In this document: piece after piece, positions 54,901 to 63,980 of the stretch
Position numbering within the stretch: position 1 is the first letter of the stretch
Layout: each line of letters begins with the position of its first letter
Source: Triops longicaudatus
Lineage: Eukaryota; Arthropoda; Branchiopoda; Notostraca; Triopsidae
Direction of reading: 5' to 3'
Length of the DNA stretch: 64,000 nt
NCBI GenBank assembly: GCA_022885665.1
Contig: JAGQDJ010000099.1
Coordinates: 186,001 to 250,000 of the forward strand
Notes under the pieces: generated by a model
Told to the model about the DNA's origin: nothing
Database searches by the model: none
The model's input: the letters and a program-made list of their open reading frames with translations, nothing else
Made by a program: the position numbers and the translations under genes

Positions 54901-57900
54901 TGCAAGCATTTACGAGTAGGCCAACTACTCGTCACGTAGCGTACCGAAAGTGCCAAGGTGTATGTTTTCGGTCAACGTTTCTATCGCCGACAATTGGTGA
55001 TGATTAGGTACCAGTTAAACCACACGTTAGCCCCACCCTTTTACCAAAAAATAAAGTGACAACAAATCTCATAATATATCATTGCTATTTAATATCCAAT
55101 ATAGTGCGTAAATTACTTATGATAAAATTTGTAATTAAAGTGTGGCTGTTTCCACATGCGTGTGTTTATATAACAATAAACGTAGTACGTCAGTGAGGGA
55201 TCATTTATCAATTTAAAGGCTCTGTCCTCAATGTTTTTTACTGCTTATCGTTTCATGCGAACTATTGTAGGCTTTCGCCTACTATTGATGTGTTGTATAT
55301 TTGTGGTTATTTTTTGGTCTCTCATCGTAAGCTTTCCCCATGTACTGCTGCTCTTATTGAAGCCTCATTTCATTAAAAAAAAATATTTATAAACGTTTGA
55401 AACCCTTTTTGCAAAATTAGTGAACTAAAATTGTAGTCATTTTTTATTTATTTATGCGTGTCTATTAGTCTTATTACCGTTTATTTCTGGTAGTTTTTCG
55501 TTCGTATATTTTCTGTGGTTTTGGAACAAAAATTTAATCGAATTCTAGCTGTAACAGTTTCTGCACACCGAAAGGACGTTTAGGGTCACCTTTTTTGGTT
55601 CAATTTCCATGCCATATCAAAAGTCGTGTATTTTAAGGGATAGTTTTGGAGCTTTTTTAAGGGGTATGAGTGAAAAAGAAGGTTACCGGAAAACCTTTCT
55701 GGCTACCTATGGAGAAATAAAAGTTATTATCCTCGTGCATAATTAAGGTACAACCTTGGTCAAATATGGTAAGCCAGAAAGACGTTTTTACATTTAGGGG
55801 TCCTCGATAAAACTTAGGGAGGTGCCGAAACGATTTGGGTCCGCAGCAGGATACCTTTGGTTTTCGGGATGTATTCGTCGCGTACCTTGTCTCTCTGCAC
55901 TAAAGGTTTGCCGGCTTGCTTCTCCTTTTCTCCCCTGGGAAAAGAGGGAATAAGTAGCGACCTTTTTTGTACTCTACCTCTGTGCTTCGTGTTCTGAACC
56001 AACGATGGTCTTAGCCTTCCGTGATGATTAGGATGGACGCCGGATTGGTCTTTTGGTTTTTCCAACGGAGAAATAGGGAACAAAATTGCTGTTACGCCTT
56101 GCCTGTAGCCCCCGTACATTACACACTTCTTGTGGGTGCTGACAATGAGAAAATAATGGAGTTGCAGTAACCGCCAAGTTCTTTGGTACGACTTAAAGGG
56201 CCATCACTGTTGGTCAAAACGTAGTATGTAATTGCCATAAGCAGGTTGCCAGTCATCAATTTCGGGTGACATGCGCCCGGTTTTCTTGGGTTAGTCTGTT
56301 GTATTTGTTGTTCTGATAACCGTAAAAACCTTTTGATTGTTGTAAAGTTTGCGAGCTCTCAGTACCCACACTTTTTATGAGCGTTATAGCAGTACGAGTT
56401 GCAGGTGCAAGCCATATTTCTTTGTTGTTTGCTTAGCAATAACGCCCCAAAGTTGAACCATCGCAGGCCAGCTTGAGAACGATTCGTTCTGCGATTGTGC
56501 TGATCCTTTGAGCGAAAGGAAGATTCTGTATATGACGTCGAAAGAGCAAACCCGAGTAATATTTTTTAACTAATCGCCTTCTTTTTGTTTTTTCTTGTCG
56601 TTACAGGATTATGTGACGGTAAGTGTTCCCGGTGTGGGTTTTTTCTTGCCACAGCGTTTTTTAGATTTGATTAACGGGACGCCGTAAAAAGGTAAAACAA
56701 CCTTATTGCATGTGTTATGCAGCTCAGAGGATCTGCTTTGAAAACCATCCCACACTTGGCTCTTTCATAAAAGGGGAAGAAGGGGCGTTGCGTTTTTATT
56801 TTATTACTTTCTTTCTTAACTTTCTTTTCTTTTTTGTTTTGCTATGTTTTTTCAAGAGTTGCAACTTTTTCGGAGCTTGAACATTGATCTGCATATCGTA
56901 CAAAATAGAGGTCCTCTTCTCGTCTCTATATCATGTCTTGCCAGGCGAAGGCAACAAGGAAGGAAACAGAAAAAGAAAAAGGCTTAGTAGATACTAAAAG
57001 GAAACCTGCTAGTTAGAAGTCTTTACAGGCTATTGAAGCTCTTCCAGGGTCTTCACAGCGTCAATTTATGACTTGGGGAACGCGGGAGCGTCCGAAAGTT
57101 ATGACAGCCACACTTCGGACTCGGAATACTTTTTTCCGTGATTTTTCTCTTCTCGATCTGACGTGGTAGTCTACAGTGCTGTGCAACTCACAACTTACGA
57201 CAAAAATAAACAAAATATATTGAGGGGCTTATAGTTTTGGCAAAGAGCATTATCGAGTATTTTGATGATTCGAATGCTGGTTACTATTGGGCGAGCAGTA
57301 TTTTGCGGACAGAGCCAAAAATCTTGTCAGAATTCGTGAGTTGGTCGTTAAGAAAGCTCCACGTTTGGATTCTGTTCCTTTTTCTCTGTGGCTTTGTATT
57401 CGTAACAACTTGGCAGAAAGTGGTCTTGAAAAAGGCAGGGCAAGTCTTTAGCTTGTGAATTGAAGATGCAGTAAAAAAAAGTTGGCATGAAGAGAAGAAA
57501 ATGTGGTTGGTAGGTACTGCGCATATACAGTCTTTTTAAAGTGCTGTCTATGTTGTATACGTTTAACAGTGTGTATAGACTACCACAGAAGCTTCGAGTA
57601 ACGAGAGGTGACTTAATCAAGCCGTCGCATTCAGGAGTGGCGATTCACCCGTTTGGCTTGTCATGCTACATCAAGCTCTCTTTTGAGTTAAAAATGATGA
57701 TAGGCGAGTTAGCAAGTTCGAGGTAAAAATTTGAACACGAGGACGGTAAAAGGTACACTGTATGTGTGTGTGTCAGGGGCCTGGCTCCCTGTACGGAAGC
57801 TGGAGGGACACGAAGAGTTGTAGCATTAAAAGGAACTCATGTCATCGTCAGCAACAGTGCGAGAACTCGTCCAGGAAACCTAAATCATGTACTTGAATAG

Positions 57901-60900
57901 GGGTTTTCTTTTTGTCCCAGCTTTTCTCTTGCTGCCAGCTCTTTTTCATGAAACGGCTACTTTGCATTAGGACGCGCATTCAAACCCTCAACTTAGGTGC
58001 AACATAACTCCTCTGCCACCCAGACATTTTATGGTTTTACGAGTTGAGGAGAAAAGTTGCAAGACTTAAGGCTGAGCTTAACCTGAAACGGGAAAAGAGG
58101 AGAAAAGACGAAAAACGATGACGTTCTCCATCTTGTGAATTTCTGATCTAGTAATGTAGGAGGTAGGAGATACTGTACTAGGGGTAATTGTTACGAAAAT
58201 TTTAACGGATAAACTACGGTACAGATATTTGGGATTTATACAAAACAGTGTCATAAATTAATTTTAAAACATATAGTCATAACCCTACGTGTTATAAAAT
58301 AATAATATAGATCTGATATCGCTACTTGCCTTAATAAATGAGTTTCATGCATTTTATTGTTGTATTCGTAATAATGAACTGAATCTTTCACACAATTACT
58401 GTAAACGAAGGTTATAGTGAACATAGTGATAGTTGTAGTAATATATGAAAGGGTTGCATACATTCAGTTCACTCCGTAGCAGAACAAGTTTTACAAATAA
58501 TATTAATTCGTGTAAGTAAACTTTACACATTAGCTTACTTTTGACATTTTTAATACCCGATGCGATGTTTTTTTTTTTACCGGCTAGGACCTACGATATT
58601 TTATTATATATTCTTAATGTAGTCTAGTCGTAAACGTTATTGTTGCTGCCAGTTAAAAGCGGCTTACCTTAGCTTTTTTGTTCTCTAAGGCCTATCGTGT
58701 GCAAAAATAATATACCTCGCCATGCAAATATGTTACAGGAGAAAATACCGGTAGGTGAGTTTCTGTCACGAAGACCGTGGTTTTCAATTATTCTGACTAG
58801 CACGGCTGGCGAATAGCGAAATATTTTGCCGCGAATAGAGAATCTGTCTCAAAAATTTCATCCGCGAATACGGAGTTCGTGAATAACGAACTTTGAGTGT
58901 AATACCTAGTCCCCTGTATGGAATAGTGTCCAGTAGAAAAGGCAGCAAGCTACGATGCTATCTTTAGTCAACCATTTTATCTTTCTAGAGAGTAGAAATT
59001 CCGGATTCTGGGGTAGGAATATTGAAGGAATTGAGTAACAGAAGAAGAGTTAAGTGTAAAATGAAAAGTTGGTAAGCATTGTGATGAAGGAGAAACGAGG
59101 TTGTTGTAAGATATGTATAGCATTCCCTTTAGACGAAAGGACTAATTGGTTTTCGTGTTTGTTTTCATTCTGGGGGAAATTCGACTGTTGGACCGCAATG
59201 CAACTATATAACGTGCCCGGAAAAATCTCATCCTTTTCTCTTCACAACGGATGTTTCCCTGCAGGGCGTAAGTTAATGATGTTTTCATGCACTACAATTT
59301 TTTTCCTTTTCTCTCTCACTCTCTTTCTTGCTGACTTTTTCCATATTAGTTACTAAAAGCAAGAAAAACTTATGATCTTATTGACTTGGCGTTAACAAAA
59401 GATAAAGTAGAACTCCAATGATAACAGGCTTCGGATTGTGTTAACTACTTTGGTGAGGTTATTATTAGCGTGTCAGCTGTCAGCTTAACCGAGTGTCTTC
59501 ATTTATGTTATCTTCGTTTAAGACTTCGACTATATTCACGGGCATGGCTAACTTGAATTATGTCAGACGTTTCTATTACATAGCGAAATGTTTTTGTCAA
59601 TTAATCTTAACACACAAATAAATATAAGAAAAAAATAGTAATACATTCTACATACACTGTAATTGCCTTACCGTGAATGTTCTCATTATGCCAAGGAGTT
59701 ATTTCATTGTAGCAACAATGAAAGCTGCCACTGCAAGATTACTTCATGAATAGAAACATTCGTGTACTTGGTAACAGTAAATTTCAAGCTTTTTTGGTTT
59801 CTGTCTAACGAAGAACAGATTCCAAATAGGTGGAATTAAAAGAAAATCATCTAACTTCAGTCAGAATTGCCCAGACTGCGGTTGTTTCCCGTCATTGTCT
59901 ACTTACATATCGCAGTGGAGTTTTATGAGTATCCTTTTCAAAAACGAGTTGCGCCAGTTGAGTGTGTTTTGTTCCGTCTTTGTCTAACTTTCCTTTTTCA
60001 GTATTACTTTCGGTGTACTTGTAAATTCACACAATTGGAATTCTACACTGTAAAAAAAAATCTAGTATTTTTACGCAGGCTAAATTTAGATAAATTTGCA
60101 AGTATTCGTGCAAGGAATTGTTAATAATCCCGAGTAAGCTAAGTGAAAATCTTTTTTTTTTTCTCCCGTTTATGGATTTGCCCACCATCTGTTGACGCCG
60201 GACAACAAATTTTTACCCCTCCTCGTCTTAGTATGTAAGTATCTTGCAAGAAGAACGAAAACGTTATAAGAAAAAAATCTTGAAACGAAAACTAATGGTG
60301 GTATCATTTAGACCGGTTTACATTGGGCTGCCAAACACGGTAATGCCGACTTAGTGAAATTATTGGCTGGCACATACAAAGCGGATGTCAACACTCGCAC
60401 GGTAAAAACACACCTATTTTGTCCAAAAAGTATTCTTTGAATAATGGAGATTGCGTTTTCATGGACGTTTGGCCATTTCCTTTTCTGGGTACCTGCAAAT
60501 GGATCCTACAATACTTTATTCGCGAATACAGAATGGGGTAAGTATTTACAGGGTTAATTTCTTTGATTACCGAGCCCTGGAGGGGTCAGAGGAGAGCTGA
60601 GATTTGTCTGCAAATGTAATGTGTCAAAACGATATTAGGAAAACTAGCCATTTTTGCTTAGCACGAGCCGTTCAATTGAACCTAACCGAAAGGGTTTAAG
60701 GGGGGAGGGGGGCCGTATGCGTGTATTCAAAATGAAACTGTGTCGCCTATATTTTACAACCCTCGCATGTCAGATTCATACGCGAGAAATATCGCCACGT
60801 AGTTTACACAAGGGGAACAGATGGCCCGGCTAGGTTGTTAGAAATTGAAACCGTTCATTATTTATGGAACCTAGTTTGCAGTTACGTATCCTTTTATGCA

Positions 60901-62577
60901 GATGATGTTAATATGCCCCAGCTTTATTACTCACAGTCGGAATGATGGAGAAATGATATAGATATCGCGCAAACTATGCGTTATTTATGGACGGCTCAGA
61001 ACAACCCTCACCCCTTTCGGCTTACGGGACTTGGTCTGGAGTTGACGTTTGTATGTGTAAAATTTTATTTCCTAGGGTTACACGGCACTTCATATCGCAG
61101 CACAACAAGACAACGAAGACGTTTTCGATCTTCTCGTCAAAGCTTACGGTATGTCGTAACTTTTGAAGACTTTTCTTTTTATACCACAGCACAGGCGGAC
61201 CTTGCAAAGCGCTGCAAGCGTGTTCTTAGTCAATAATAAACAGTACAAACGTCGAATTAGAGATTACAAATCTTAATTTGGCATAGTGAAAAATTTAGTG
61301 AACTTTGGGAATCGCTCCGTAGGAAATTACTCCGCACGGAGCAAGTCCCTTTGAGGTAAATTGTGTGACCGAGTCATTGCGAATCTAGCGCAAAGAGAAG
61401 TCATGCAGAGTTAGGTTGGCCTGTGAATGTATGAGCTGAGTTTTTCATAATAAGTAGTAATTATTTTTTACTAAACAGGTGCTGATGCCAATGTTCGGGA
61501 TTATAGCGGCAAAAAGCCTCGTCAGTATTTCCCACGTCAGGACACGGTGCTTTCCAACGAAACATTCCGGAGTGAGTACTCTATGCATGCCAGCGGAGGA
61601 GGCGTGTCGGGAACTAACAAGCTGAAGCATGATCGGAGTAGAACCGCCATCGATGGCGATTACCAAGATCGCTTAGTAGCGGAGTTAAAAGAGAAATTTG
61701 AGCGCTCAAATGCAAGTGCACGCCATTTAACGACAAGTTTTTTGCGGGAAATGCGTCCCAGTGTTCGCATCAGCAAACGTCGTCCCAAATCCACAATTGT
61801 TTAAATGAGCTTTTATACCTATCGATCCATAATCCCTTTGCACTTAGCATGATTGTTGGTTAGCAGTACCATAACTACGCATGTGGTAGCCTACTTAGCA
61901 TGTCACCTCGCCTATTTATTTCAGGTTCTGTGGATGTCTTTAATTGCTTTTTGGTATAAGTACACTAACACTGCACCTGCACTAATGTTTCTCGGTTTTT
62001 ATGGGTGTTTATTAATGGGAACCACTGCACGGGAGGAAAGTGTGCGAGAGTAAGCGTTTTGCGATTTTTTTCCAGAAATTTCTGCCAAACGTAGCTCCGC
62101 CGCAGAGAAAGATTCTAACAGTTTCTTGCGCATCGGGTCGCTGAATGTGCGAGTTAAGAAAACTACCGAAGCGTTTAATCACCTCATAAGTGGAGGAATG
62201 GGCATGGGGAGCAGCAATCTAGCCGACAAGTTGAATAAACCGTGGGGTTCGGCTGATAATCTTCAAGCCGCGGTAGAAACATGAAAAAGACCGTTTAATT
62301 GAGTTTTTGCATAAAATTGTTGGTTCTTTAGTCGGAAAATTCGCTCATGCCGCCGCCTAGACAAGCGCCGACGAAGAAAAAGCGGCCGAAAGACTGGCCG
62401 ATGGGCTTAAACAGTGTGACTCAGACTGGACGACCCGTCAGTAATCCGAATGTCGCCACCACTTTTTCTTCAGACGCATTTTCCAAAAGTAAAAATCCCT
62501 CAATACGAGCAGCAGGGGAAGATTCCGACTCGGATACGGCTTGCGGTTTTGGAAATGAGTGGCAAGCTACGGCGTAA
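27712..62577 (+). CDS. sowah: Sosondowah (Sowah) ankyrin-repeat protein
   Basis: Twelve coding exons join in phase to 574 aa: 27712-27841, 34084-34145, 34510-35034, 35122-35277, 38361-38399, 38501-38602, 56607-56618, 60312-60401, 61076-61148, 61479-61571, 62076-62272 and 62332-62577. Residues about 1-75 form the conserved Sowah N-terminal winged-helix-like domain (GGKVTNHEL, RFKDFVNQLATIRQ, FLVLKRKY). Residues about 80-240 are Pro/Ser-rich, and about 256-263 contain ISVKERTQRF. The ankyrin region covers about 305-415 (EWMLAIAKGDY, TGLHWAAKHGNADLVKLL, GYTALHIAAQQDNEDVFDLL, GADANVRDYSGKKP). The C-terminus holds SFLRIGSLNVRVKKTTEAF and LNKPWGSADNL. The ATG at 27712 starts the family-like sequence; in-frame ATGs at 27580 and 27631 could add up to 44 aa. 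Molecular function is poorly known in the family. It is best known as the Iroquois-linked bystander gene of an ancient regulatory block. The last intron (62273-62331) is only 59 nt; without it, translation ends at 62284 (496 aa). Confidence 0.9.
27842..34083 (+). other. sowah intron 1 (6.2 kb)
   Basis: The donor GTAATT follows codon 43 in phase 1 and the acceptor is CCATCAG. No nested gene is recognised. The intron contains a poly-T tract of about 30 nt at 30869-30898 and a tRNA-like segment at 31352-31415. Much of the 5' half (28-30 kb) is plain AT-rich sequence. Confidence 0.7.
31352..31415 (+). mobile_element. tRNA-like sequence, possible SINE remnant
   Basis: A stretch resembling a tRNA head contains an A-box-like GGCGCATTGGTTAAAACG and, about 40 nt later, a B-box-like GGATTCAAGATC. 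Between them is GTCCGTCTCAG, as in Met/Leu-type tRNAs. It has no convincing acceptor stem and is followed by an A-rich stretch, so a degenerate tRNA-derived SINE is more likely than a working tRNA. It lies in sowah intron 1. Confidence 0.3.
35332..35390. repeat. AT microsatellite (TTTAATTAA/TTTAATATA)
   Basis: Interleaved TTTAAT, TAAT and ATAT words form a simple-sequence tract just after the donor of the fourth sowah coding exon. It is low-complexity DNA with no coding content. Confidence 0.85.
37513..38038. mobile_element. Degenerate Tigger/pogo-like non-autonomous DNA transposon
   Basis: The left end, ACCCCGTTTAACGAACC (37522-37538), is followed by words typical of Tigger-type termini: TTCGTTCCCGGACGGCGTTCG, then TTTCCCATAAAATTCAATGG and TTTTAATCCGTTC. 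The right end, GGATTCGTAAGCATGGGG (38012-38029), is an imperfect reverse complement of the left end. No transposase frame lies between them, so this looks like a MITE-sized decayed copy of about 0.5 kb. It lies in the sowah intron between exons 35122-35277 and 38361-38399. The exact edges and target-site duplication are uncertain. Confidence 0.5.
38361..38399 (+). CDS. sowah: sowah 39-nt coding exon
   Basis: A small in-phase exon encodes an acidic linker (GAGDDDDTSSVAT) between the Ser/Pro-rich region and the ankyrin domain. It is bounded by TTCATAG on the left and GTAAGT on the right, phase 0 on both sides. Skipping it would keep the frame, so it could be a cassette exon. Confidence 0.7.
38603..56606 (+). 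other. 18.0-kb sowah intron, candidate regulatory reservoir
   Basis: This is the longest intron in the window and interrupts the ankyrin coding region. No nested gene is recognised. Open frames of 100-147 codons at about 47.4-47.9, 51.4-51.9 and 55.8-56.1 kb occur on one or both strands without family resemblance. Visible items are a tandem repeat at 45251-45288, a dispersed-repeat copy near 45719, exact POU octamers at 46493-46500 and 53952-53959, and a G-rich run at about 40578-40602. In other bilaterians, Sowah introns carry Iroquois enhancers. That this one does is an inference. Confidence 0.6.
45251..45288. repeat. Two tandem copies of an 18-bp word
   Basis: AGGAGGCTTTATGAGACC occurs at 45251-45268 and again at 45271-45288, a 20-bp period. 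It is a small local duplication in the long sowah intron with no evident function. Confidence 0.9.
56607..56618 (+). CDS. sowah: sowah 12-nt microexon
   Basis: GATTATGTGACG is bounded by TCGTTACAG on the left and GTAAGTG on the right, and encodes D-Y-V-T in phase 0. Its place in the protein is forced. The preceding exon ends in PRLAKHR and the next begins TGLHWAAKHG, and Sowah family members carry about four such residues before the first ankyrin TxLHWxAKHG motif. Including it restores that spacing. The flanking introns are 18.0 kb and 3.7 kb, so recognition probably needs splicing enhancers. Confidence 0.75.
56619..60311 (+). other. sowah intron after the microexon (3.7 kb)
   Basis: No nested gene is recognised. 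It contains AT-rich DNA, a Tigger-like remnant at about 58745-58905 and a dispersed-repeat copy near 60045-60125. Confidence 0.6.
58745..58905 (-). mobile_element. Tigger-like transposon terminal fragment
   Basis: Read on the minus strand, the words TTCGTTATTCACGAACTCCG, TATTCGCGGATGAAATTTTT, GATTCTCTATTCGCGGC and TTTCGCTATTCGC follow one another. They resemble the repeated TATTCGCG-type words of Tigger/pogo transposon ends. No coding part is visible. A short related word (TTTATTCGCGAATAC) lies at about 60518-60532. The family call rests on pattern memory only. Confidence 0.4.
61479..61804 (+). CDS. sowah: sowah extended exon 10, possible alternative C-terminus
   Basis: Exon 10 has a strong donor at A|GTGAGT (61572), used in the main model. 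If it is not used, the same frame stays open for 77 more codons to TAA at 61802-61804, giving a 504-aa protein. The extension is rich in charged residues (ELKEKFERSN, ISKRRPKS) and looks more GC-rich than the surrounding introns, as coding sequence would. It contains SFLREMRPSVRISK (61736-61777), which aligns without gaps to SFLRIGSLNVRVKK in the next exon (62120-62161) with 7 of 14 identities. This suggests a duplicated, alternative C-terminal segment. Confidence 0.45.
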
Positions 62578-63079
62578 AGCTCCTTTAGTTTCATTCCGTG
62601 ATCAAGCATCAAATGCAAGAAGATGATTCTTTCTTTCTTGTTTTTTTTTTTTTTTTTTTTTTTTTTTANTTCTTTCTTTCTTGTTTTTTTTTTTTTTTTT
62701 TTTTTTTTTAGTTGTGGTGATTGAATGGTCTATTAATTGAATCTCGCATGTGCGGCAGCATTTTCGGTTGCTACTTAAAATCTTGACATTAGTGAAGTGT
62801 ATGCGTTCCTATGCTTTTCGTAGGAACGTAACCAGACCATCACTGAACAAAAAAATGCGCTATCGTTAAAAGTGCTTGCAAACTTTTCCGTCCTAGCATT
62901 ATATTAACTAAAAACAAACTTTACACAACGCTGTTAAAGTTTACAGTGGAGTATTTTTGGAATGTATGCATTTAGTTTCCATAGAATTCTATTCATCTAA
63001 GACTAAAAAAGCAGCAAATTATTTCTGTGACATTTTGTGAAGGCACTGAGCAACTAACAACCGTTTTTAGGAAGTCCAT
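62578..63079. other. sowah/GCSH tail-to-tail spacer
   Basis: This 0.5-kb convergent spacer holds both 3' UTRs. It is dominated by two long poly-T tracts around a single undetermined base at 62669. No polyadenylation signal can be assigned with confidence. Confidence 0.5.
62625..62710. repeat. Duplicated TTCTTTCTTTCTTG + poly-T block around an N
   Basis: The same unit, TTCTTTCTTTCTTG followed by about 26-27 T and then A, occurs immediately before and immediately after the only N in the window (62669). Such a perfect duplication across an ambiguous base is typical of two contig ends joined without being overlapped. Confidence 0.8.
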
Positions 63080-63837
63080 CTATTCTTCTTGGGACTTGAG
63101 GTAATTTTCGTAGCCACTTTCATCCATTAAGGCGTCCAACTCTTCAGGTTTGGTGACTTCAACTTTGAACAGCCAGCCTGCAAAGCGAAATTCTTTGAAT
63201 TTCGTAACGCGTGAAACTCTTATTACCATCTTCGTAAGGGGATTTGTTGACTAAGGCTGGAGTGTCTTCTACGGCGCTGTTTTTTTCTACTACCTTGCCT
63301 GAGATGGGACAGAAAAGTTCACTGGCCGCTTTGACGCTTTCCAATGCACCACATTCATCTGTTTTTGAGATGAAAAATATAAACCATTAGCAAATGGAAG
63401 ACAACAGCTTAATGAAAATAAAAGTAATAAGTTAATTACCCATTTGAGTGAAGATCGAACCAACGTCAGGTAACTGTGCGAACACAACGTCGCCCAGGGC
63501 ATTCTACTCCATCAAAGATGGTTTTACGTCGTAAACCGAGTTTTCATAATTAAAACTTATTTACTTTATTGCTCCATTACTATACCTGAGCGTAATCTGT
63601 GATGCCAACAGTACCAATTTTGCCCGTCGCGTCAAAATCTACCCATTCGTGTTTGTCCGTATATTTCCGTGGACCTATGGTACAATCTCATTAGTCGCTC
63701 AACGTTCTTCTTTACGAGTTACTGTAAATGACAGGAGCAGAACATAGCATTCTATATGCTGGTAAGGCTTTCAGATGGTTTGCACATCGCACACTTTGTC
63801 GAGATATTTTGGCAAAAAGAAACACTGTGCTAGACAT
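63080..63837 (-). CDS. GCSH: Glycine cleavage system H protein, mitochondrial
   Basis: This is the lipoyl-bearing carrier of the glycine cleavage complex. It shuttles the aminomethyl group and electrons between the P, T and L proteins in the mitochondrial matrix. Five minus-strand exons, 63837-63723, 63674-63586, 63503-63440, 63358-63227 and 63177-63080, join in phase to 165 aa, close to the usual precursor length of about 170. The first 38 residues are rich in Ser, Arg, Lys and Cys with no acidic residue, as in a mitochondrial targeting peptide. Then come KYTDKHEWV, GTVGITDYAQNALGDVVF, and GALESVKAASE with the lipoylated Lys at about residue 99. The C-terminal part contains LVNKSPYEDGWL and ends YLKSQEE. 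The start lies in CCCCACCATGT, a good initiation context. Four introns are short (48, 82, 81 and 49 nt). The 48-nt first intron, with a weak donor A|GTAACT, is the least certain junction. Confidence 0.93.
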
Positions 63838-63929
63838 GGTGGGGATAAATTGATTAGAACTAAGAAGCACAATACTATTTTGTTCTATGTGCAAGGCCAA
63901 CTACTTCGCGTGAAGTCCTGAAGAGACTG

Positions 63930-63953
63930 AGGAGGCGGGGCCTCTATTTCCGG
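63930..63953. promoter_or_regulatory. Candidate bidirectional promoter: GC box and ETS site
   Basis: GAGGCGGGGCC at 63932-63942 matches a GC box. ATTTCCGG at 63946-63953 matches the ETS core (CCGGAAAT on the minus strand). They sit about 100 bp upstream of the GCSH start (63837, minus) and about 30 bp before a plus-strand ATG at 63981. Clustered GC-box and ETS sites in a short head-to-head gap are typical of housekeeping bidirectional promoters. Confidence 0.45.
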
Positions 63954-63980
63954 TTTCAGCTTGTTGAGAATCTCGTTATC

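Noticed and set aside
55814..56119. 101-codon minus-strand frame in the 18-kb intron
   Set aside because: No recognisable domain, no splice or promoter context; treated as chance.
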